This document shows, one piece after another, positions 58,882 through 64,000 of a stretch of DNA of 64,000 nt. The DNA is taken from contig CM053146.1 of NCBI GenBank assembly GCA_028571685.1, positions 115,481,431-115,545,430 of the forward strand, given 5' to 3'. Both the position numbers and the translations under genes were made by a program. Position 1 is the first letter of the stretch, and each line of letters begins with the position of its first letter. The DNA is from Heterohyrax brucei. Lineage: Eukaryota > Chordata > Mammalia > Hyracoidea > Procaviidae. The notes under the pieces are model-generated. The model was not told the DNA's origin and did no database searches. It saw nothing but the letters and a program-made list of their open reading frames with translations.

Positions 58882-60070
58882 GTACGTGACTGTCCATCTC
58901 TTCCTGGCTTTTACAAATGAGACACCAAGGGGTGGAACATAGAGTAGGAGACAGCATGCCACTGCAAAGACAGGGGTTATCCAGTGGTTAGGGCGGCTCT
59001 AGTCCACGCAGGAGGTGAGGTATGGGTGGAGTTTCATCTTAGACCTACTTCAGGATGAGAGGGGTGGAGATGAGGTGAAGGCTTGTATCCCTGTTCTCAA
59101 TCAGAAGCAGACATGCACTCACTATATGGAGATCCAGGACGCCAAGAAACCATTGTCAAACTCCAGCTTTTAGTAAAGAAGATGGTAGAGGATGAGAGCA
59201 GCTGCCAGTCAGAATTACATGCTGGGAAGGTTTGATGGATTTAATGGAAGCCTTCACTGGAGAGCAAAAGTAGTGCCTATGCAGTGTAAGAGTGATAACA
59301 CAATTACCTAAGTAGTTCTTTACCTGAATGAATTGCAGTGCAGACTATAGCACACGAAACGAGATTTTAGATTTTGCTCTAAAGTTAGTACTGCTAATGC
59401 CCCCATGTCCTGAAGTTGTTATAAGATTAAATACTGCGTGCCAGCCGAGCAGCACGGAAAGGACACCCTAACTGTCACCTGGGTCAGAAGGCTGAGCAAC
59501 CTGCCTACCTGAGATGCACACATTTTCCCCCGTGTGGAAAGGGTCACTCCAAGGGAACTGCGACCATCTTCCAGACCCATGGGCATTCCCAAAAGCAAGA
59601 GGGCAGTCCTGAAAAGACTGGGACCCACTGTCAGCCAGCAGAGTGACTTTAATAACTCGCCAAGTGCTTTTCTTGGCACACGGTCCCAGGTGTGTGTGCA
59701 CCTGGTGATGTCAGAAACACATGGGACCATCCCAGTCCCTCCAGGCACCTCTCAGGCCCTGGTCACCTAAAAGTAATCCAGGCTCTGAGAAAGTAATCGG
59801 TGGTAAGTGACTGATTACAGTGCTTTGGGGACCCATTACTCTATGAAGGACTTTTTTTCCCGAAGCAACTTTGAGATTGCTTTCCCCACCCACCCTGCCT
59901 GATGACGGTGAAGATGATGATGTGTTAGATAGCCTCAAACACGTGGAGGACACAGACAAATTCGGAGGGTATTATGAAAACATGTAAGCCACCTTTGCCA
60001 TACGCTATGTTCATCCGTAATTGCGCCCTCTTATCTAATGCAGATCTTTTTGTTTCTTTTTTTTCCCTAG
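58882..60070 (+). other. NRP2: Intron 14 of NRP2
   Basis: 1.2 kb with no recognised SINE and no gene. The acceptor is a T-rich tract ending tttttccctag at 60060-60070. Confidence 0.8.
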
Positions 60071-60106
60071 AACCTATCTCAGCTTTTGCAGGTGAGAATT
60101 TTCAAG
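60071..60106 (+). CDS. NRP2: NRP2 exon 15: start of stalk, with alternative donors
   Basis: A 36-nt micro-exon encoding EPISAFA and then GENFQ. Two donors lie 15 nt apart in the same phase: the proximal after 60091 (GCAG|GTGAGA) and the distal after 60106 (CAAG|GTAAAA). Use of the proximal site gives EPISAFA joined to the next exon; use of the distal adds five residues, Gly-Glu-Asn-Phe-Gln. This matches the known NRP2a(17)/(22) pair, in which human carries GENFK. The next exons (rest of the stalk and membrane segment of NRP2a, or the alternative NRP2b end) are not in this window. Confidence 0.94.
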
Positions 60107-63100
60107 GTAAAAAAAAAAAAAAATGCATGCCTTTTCCTTTCCCCCAGGTGGTGGGTTTTTGGTGGAAAGAGGAAACCTCCAAGTTTGGCAACTCTTGCAA
60201 TAGAAACTAGACTCCACACCTTCCCAACACTAGATGGCGCCAACAACACCTTTAGATCCAAGGAAGGATTGAGAGCCTCACTGTCTCTGGTTTAATTAAA
60301 GTTTAGAAACCTATAATAGAGACAAATAGGTTACAGATAAACCTTTCAGCCTTGCATTGTCCAGCGGGGAGCAATGAGGCTGAAAATGCATGAGTGGTAA
60401 GAAAGGAGAGGCTGTGGGAAGACAGAACTGAAAAAAAAAAATCAGCCATAAATTAAAAGTGAAATGAGGTGGCAATGATTTATGTTAGCCTGAAGAGGGT
60501 TTCTTTCCAGTGCAGGGTACCAGGATAGCAGTCTCAATTAACTCTCAGCCAGGTACAGTGGCTGGCAGTTGTGGGACGGAAGAAAGTAGGAAAAGGCACA
60601 AGGAATGGTTATTGTAAGAACATAGAGCTGCAGAATTTAGTAGCTGTTGTCTGGTAAAGAGAATGAAGAGACACATTTGATGATGGGAGTTTGAGCCCTT
60701 TAAATGCAGGTATGGACTGAAAAACCGAAAGGGGCATTTTCTTCCTTATAAAGCAAATAGCAGAGCAAAAGGAGAAGAATTTGGGATGCTTGCCTCACCC
60801 AGGACAAAAATAAATTAAAAAGGCCTCTAATCTTGGGTGCTGGTAAGTATCTGTGCTATTAAAATGTGTGGGTTTTACATTTTGCCCTCTTTGCAGAACA
60901 ACTGATGAGCACAGCTGAAGTTTCCACCCAGGTTCTGAATGCTAGTGTTATCAGAAGCCACTCTGAATATACTGCGTCCCTCCATTTGGCCTGAGTGTAA
61001 AATAGTACTAAAGACACTCGTTCTTACCCAGTGACAGAGAGATTTTATAACCCATTTTATCCTAGCAGTGGTGAGGGGTTGTACTGCCTGGGTTTAACCC
61101 TGCAGGTGACAGCTTTCCAGAGATAAGAGAAGTCATTTTTATATCTGACGTCTAGACTTGTTATCTTGACTCTCATTAATCTATCCAGCTCATGGCTGGA
61201 GAGAAATGAATTCCTGCTTTGCCACCTAGACGTGCTCTCTGACTCCAAATCATCTCACCTAATTTGCCACCCATCATCCACAGCTCAAAGACAATAGATG
61301 AGGAAGGAGGCAGCAGAACGGAAGAGAGTGATGGGTCTAAATAGAACACATTTTCTGTCCTTCTTACCTTTCCATGCATCCCTGAGCCCCATCCCCAGTG
61401 CCTATACCATATTTTAAAGTACTGAGAGTGCCCGTGTATACACGCTGGTACTCTTTGGATGCGAGATGTATGTGAATGCAAATCCACGGTATTGGAGGGA
61501 AAGCTGAGGGCAAAACCGAATGGCTTGGATTACAGTTGAATTCAAGTTATAACCTTCAGGACCTAAGGTAATGCTTGTGTGGGTGAAGTAACACCTGCTT
61601 TTGTTTTTCACCTGACTGTCATTCGGTTGTTGAGACTCAAGGCTCCCAGGAAAGGCTGGTTAAAGTCACAGGCACTTTTTTGTGAGCATGCGTGTCTCGG
61701 CCCAAGATTGACAAGTGTGGTGGCTAAGTGCTTTGCTTCTGTAAGAGAATAAACAAACCAGGACACATGAGCTCTCCTTGAAGCTGTGTTTACCATGAGG
61801 TTTCACAGTCCAGTCATGTTTTCTTTTTTAAATATATAAATAATATATAATCAGAGCAGCAGTGTTCATTTAGCCAAAATAAACAGAGGGCTTAGAGTCT
61901 CGAAGGTAAGAATTTCCAGTGCGCTTATGCTAGGCCTGCTAGGGAGCTGAGCAAAGGCAATTCATGTTGTTGAGTAGATTGGTCTGTGGCTGTCATCTTG
62001 GAAGATGAGCCTCTTTGGGAGGAGGAGACTCAGTTTGGGGGAGCAGAAAGTTGGCCAAGGAGTACGCAGTGAAGACCAGAGTTGGAATGAAGAGCGACAG
62101 TTGTGATCATTGGCATTTCAAGTTGGTAGCTGTCCAGATGAACCCAGACCTGAAAGCTTTCTTTGTGTGGCCTAGCATGTGGAGCTTGTTTGACCTCAGT
62201 GTGCAACTCTGTGTCTTAATTCAAGCAAAGCTGTCCATTTCAGGGAGGATGGAGGAACCCATACTTCGTCTAACCAAGTGACGGGCTGCAGAAGGAGCCC
62301 CTCCTGGTCAGGACAGTGGGGCCCACATTGACCATTGGTATCTAAGCACCCTTTTCACTGAACGGTGGAAACAAAAGAAATCAGGTCTGATAAGAGAAGA
62401 TATGTAAAACTCTCTTAACAACAGACATTTACAATGCTAGTGTGATTTTAGAATTTGAGTTGTTTTTCTTTCCCACTCATTCCTTGGGAGAGACCAATGT
62501 ATACTAAGTAAATCCCCAGGAAAATGCAATCAAAGTGGCCTTTGGACCTGGGCTTATTAAGTATTCTTATCCTGTAGATTTTGAAGTAGCTTTCATTTTC
62601 TGCCTCTTACTCATTTCTTGCCTTAAAACATTTTCTTTTTCTTCAAATCTGCGTGTGTTTTCTGCTTGGTAGGAATGCTTTCATTGTAGACCATGGTGAG
62701 TCAGTAAGGGAGAGAAACAAGGCGTGGAGCTTCAGAAAACAGTTCAGGGAAGATGGGGCGAACAGAGCATGAATAAGCTGTGTTGTCATGTGATTTTTGA
62801 AAAGACCTTTTTAGGTGCTGTTATGAGTCACGTTTTAAACAATGTAAGCTGGGTGTACTCTTTTTATTTTTTTTCCATTTCTTTATTTCAAAGCCGTGGC
62901 TATACACATGGTGCCATCAGGTATCTTTTCCTAGGATTGGGGCTTTTAACAAATGAAAAGCTGTGTAAAGTGGAAAAAAAAAATAAGAGCTGAAAAGTGG
63001 TGTAATTAAAAGGTGATGGATTATTTCCTCTTAGCCAATACTTTCTTTTTTCAAAAAGAGAAAAAAAGAATAATAAAGAAGCCAGTAAAAATATATAAAG

Positions 63101-64000
63101 CTCATAATCAAAGTTCTGTAGTTGTTGACCAGGTGGTTATTTTTAGCAGCTTACAATGGAGACAAGAGTTGGTGGGTGTTAGAGGCTGTGGGCTTTGAAC
63201 AAAGTGCCTGTAGAGAGACTGGGCTGGAGCCTACCTGTCACAGAGCCCCATGGAAGCCCAGGTCTGAGCACACGTGGTGAAGGTGGTGATGGAGTGGAGG
63301 ATTCAGAACTGCCGTGTCTACCACTGACAGGTGCTAAAAGGAACGTCAGTATCACTTCTTCCCCACTATAAACACGGCTTTTTGGCTTGGGCCATTTCTA
63401 AGGACCTGGGGTCCTATCCACCTGGATTTCCCTAGGTACTGCTGTGCTGAACTTTGTAATTTTCATCCAGATAAAGCAGGAGTCCCAAACAGTTAAAGCA
63501 CTTGATTACCAGCCAGAAAATGGGCAGTTCAAACCCACCTAGACATGCCTTGCACGATGGGCCTGGCAATCTGCTTCTGAAAGATCACAGCCTCTGCACA
63601 CATGGTGTTGCCGTGAGTCGGAATTGACTCAGTGGACAGTAACAGTGACAATAAAGCAGGAGAAAATGAACAGCAAAAGTTGTCTCATGGCTGTGTTGGG
63701 GATAAGAGAGGAGCACTCTGACAAGAGAGCTATTTGGGGGTGAGAAAAGCACCGGCTTGATTTTTAACTATCAGCCTCAGGTTTTGCTGCAGGTTCTGTT
63801 TGTTTAATGCTGACCGGTCCCTGACACCTCCCACTCTTCTCCTTTCCATCCCCGCGCTTACCCCTTGTTGGTGGCTTCCAGAAGCTTTGTCCATCAGGGC
63901 ACAGACCTGGGATCGGCCTCGGCAGCCTTTTCTCCCATAGATCTCTCTACTAGAAACACTTCTCTGAGATGCTGTGACGGTTAAATACAGTATTTTTTGC
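60107..64000 (+). other. NRP2: Intron 15 of NRP2 (5' part)
   Basis: It starts GT followed by 15 adenines. It holds one AfroSINE at 63470-63655 and otherwise unique, AT-rich sequence. I looked for the NRP2a continuation (Val-Asp-Ile-Pro start) and the NRP2b continuation and found neither, so both lie beyond 64000. Confidence 0.85.
63470..63655 (+). mobile_element. AfroSINE, long form
   Basis: Sense copy: ggagtcccaaacagttaaag head, gggcagttcaaacccaccta, gtgttgccgtgagtcggaat, and tail tgactcagtggacagtaaca. Confidence 0.88.

Larger units (their letters stand above)
4544..60106 (+). other. NRP2: Neuropilin-2 gene, exons 3-15 (partial gene span)
   Basis: Thirteen exons on the + strand splice into one open frame of 2189 nt (2174 nt with the short exon 15). 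The product matches NRP2 by recognised blocks: YDFIEIRDGDSESADLLGKH in a1, CSKNFTSPNGTIESPGFPEK in a2, FQCNVPLGMESGRIANEQIS in b1, CSNMLGMLSGLIADSQISAS in b2 and the MAM domain from exon 12. Counting codons from exon 4 puts every conserved cysteine and Lys547 at the human residue number, so there is no indel relative to human across about 725 residues. The protein is a type I membrane co-receptor for SEMA3 ligands and VEGFs on neurons and on lymphatic and venous endothelium. The 5' end (exons 1-2) and 3' end (membrane segment and cytoplasmic tails) lie outside the window. NRP1 is excluded by residue identity at nearly every position. Confidence 0.97.

Noticed and set aside
60897-60931. Cryptic exon in intron 15 (good acceptor ctctttgcag, cag|gttctg donor)
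   Set aside because: The frame is open, but the 35-nt length would shift phase for the known next exon, the donor is weak, and it resembles no NRP2 exon.
60107-64000. NRP2a/NRP2b membrane and tail exons
   Set aside because: Neither the Val-Asp-Ile-Pro start nor the NRP2b start is seen; they lie beyond the window.
1-64000. A new multi-gene or defence-type system
   Set aside because: All coding signal belongs to one well-known vertebrate gene; nothing else in the window has gene structure.

Overview
The window is mammalian intronic and exonic DNA covering the middle and 3' part of one gene, neuropilin-2 (NRP2), on the + strand. Thirteen coding exons can be placed (exons 3 to 15 in the human numbering, recalled rather than looked up). 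They run from the second half of CUB domain a1 to the start of the juxtamembrane stalk. Every exon is in frame, has AG/GT borders and has matching phases across introns, so this is an intact functional gene. Exons 1-2 (signal peptide, first half of a1) lie upstream. The exons for the rest of the stalk, the membrane segment and the tails lie downstream.

The host is almost certainly an afrotherian, most likely a paenungulate such as an elephant or sea cow. The introns hold over 30 copies of the Afrotheria-specific tRNA-derived SINE (AfroSINE). They also hold a tRNA-Gly-headed SINE and RTE-like fragments that share the same 3' tail, plus ancient MIR and L2 pieces common to all mammals. Species assignment rests on this repeat pattern only.

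Layout: 1-4543, end of intron 2. Exon 3 (a1) 4544-4725. Exons 4-5 (CUB a2) 12146-13579. Exons 6-8 (b1 discoidin domain, VEGF C-terminal-arginine pocket) 15253-31264. Exons 9-10 (b2) 33552-36189. Exon 11 (b2-MAM linker) 40877-40993. Exons 12-14 (MAM/c domain) 44577-58881. Exon 15 (stalk start, two alternative donors) 60071-60091 or 60106. Intron 15 fills the rest to 64000.

Function: NRP2 is a single-pass co-receptor for class 3 semaphorins (notably SEMA3F) and VEGF-A/VEGF-C. The a1/a2 domains bind the semaphorin, b1/b2 bind basic C-termini and heparin, and the MAM domain supports oligomerisation. The window shows the splice structure behind two isoform choices: the 5-residue insertion at the tandem donors of exon 15, and a potential soluble form made by reading through the exon 9 donor.

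I see no other protein-coding gene, RNA gene or novel multi-gene system. The points worth a second look are isoform sequence, a few unusual substitutions (an extra cysteine in b1, a lost threonine in the linker), a near-perfect 24-bp palindrome, a perfect 81-bp tandem duplication beside a 174-bp alternating purine-pyrimidine tract, and the SINE architecture.
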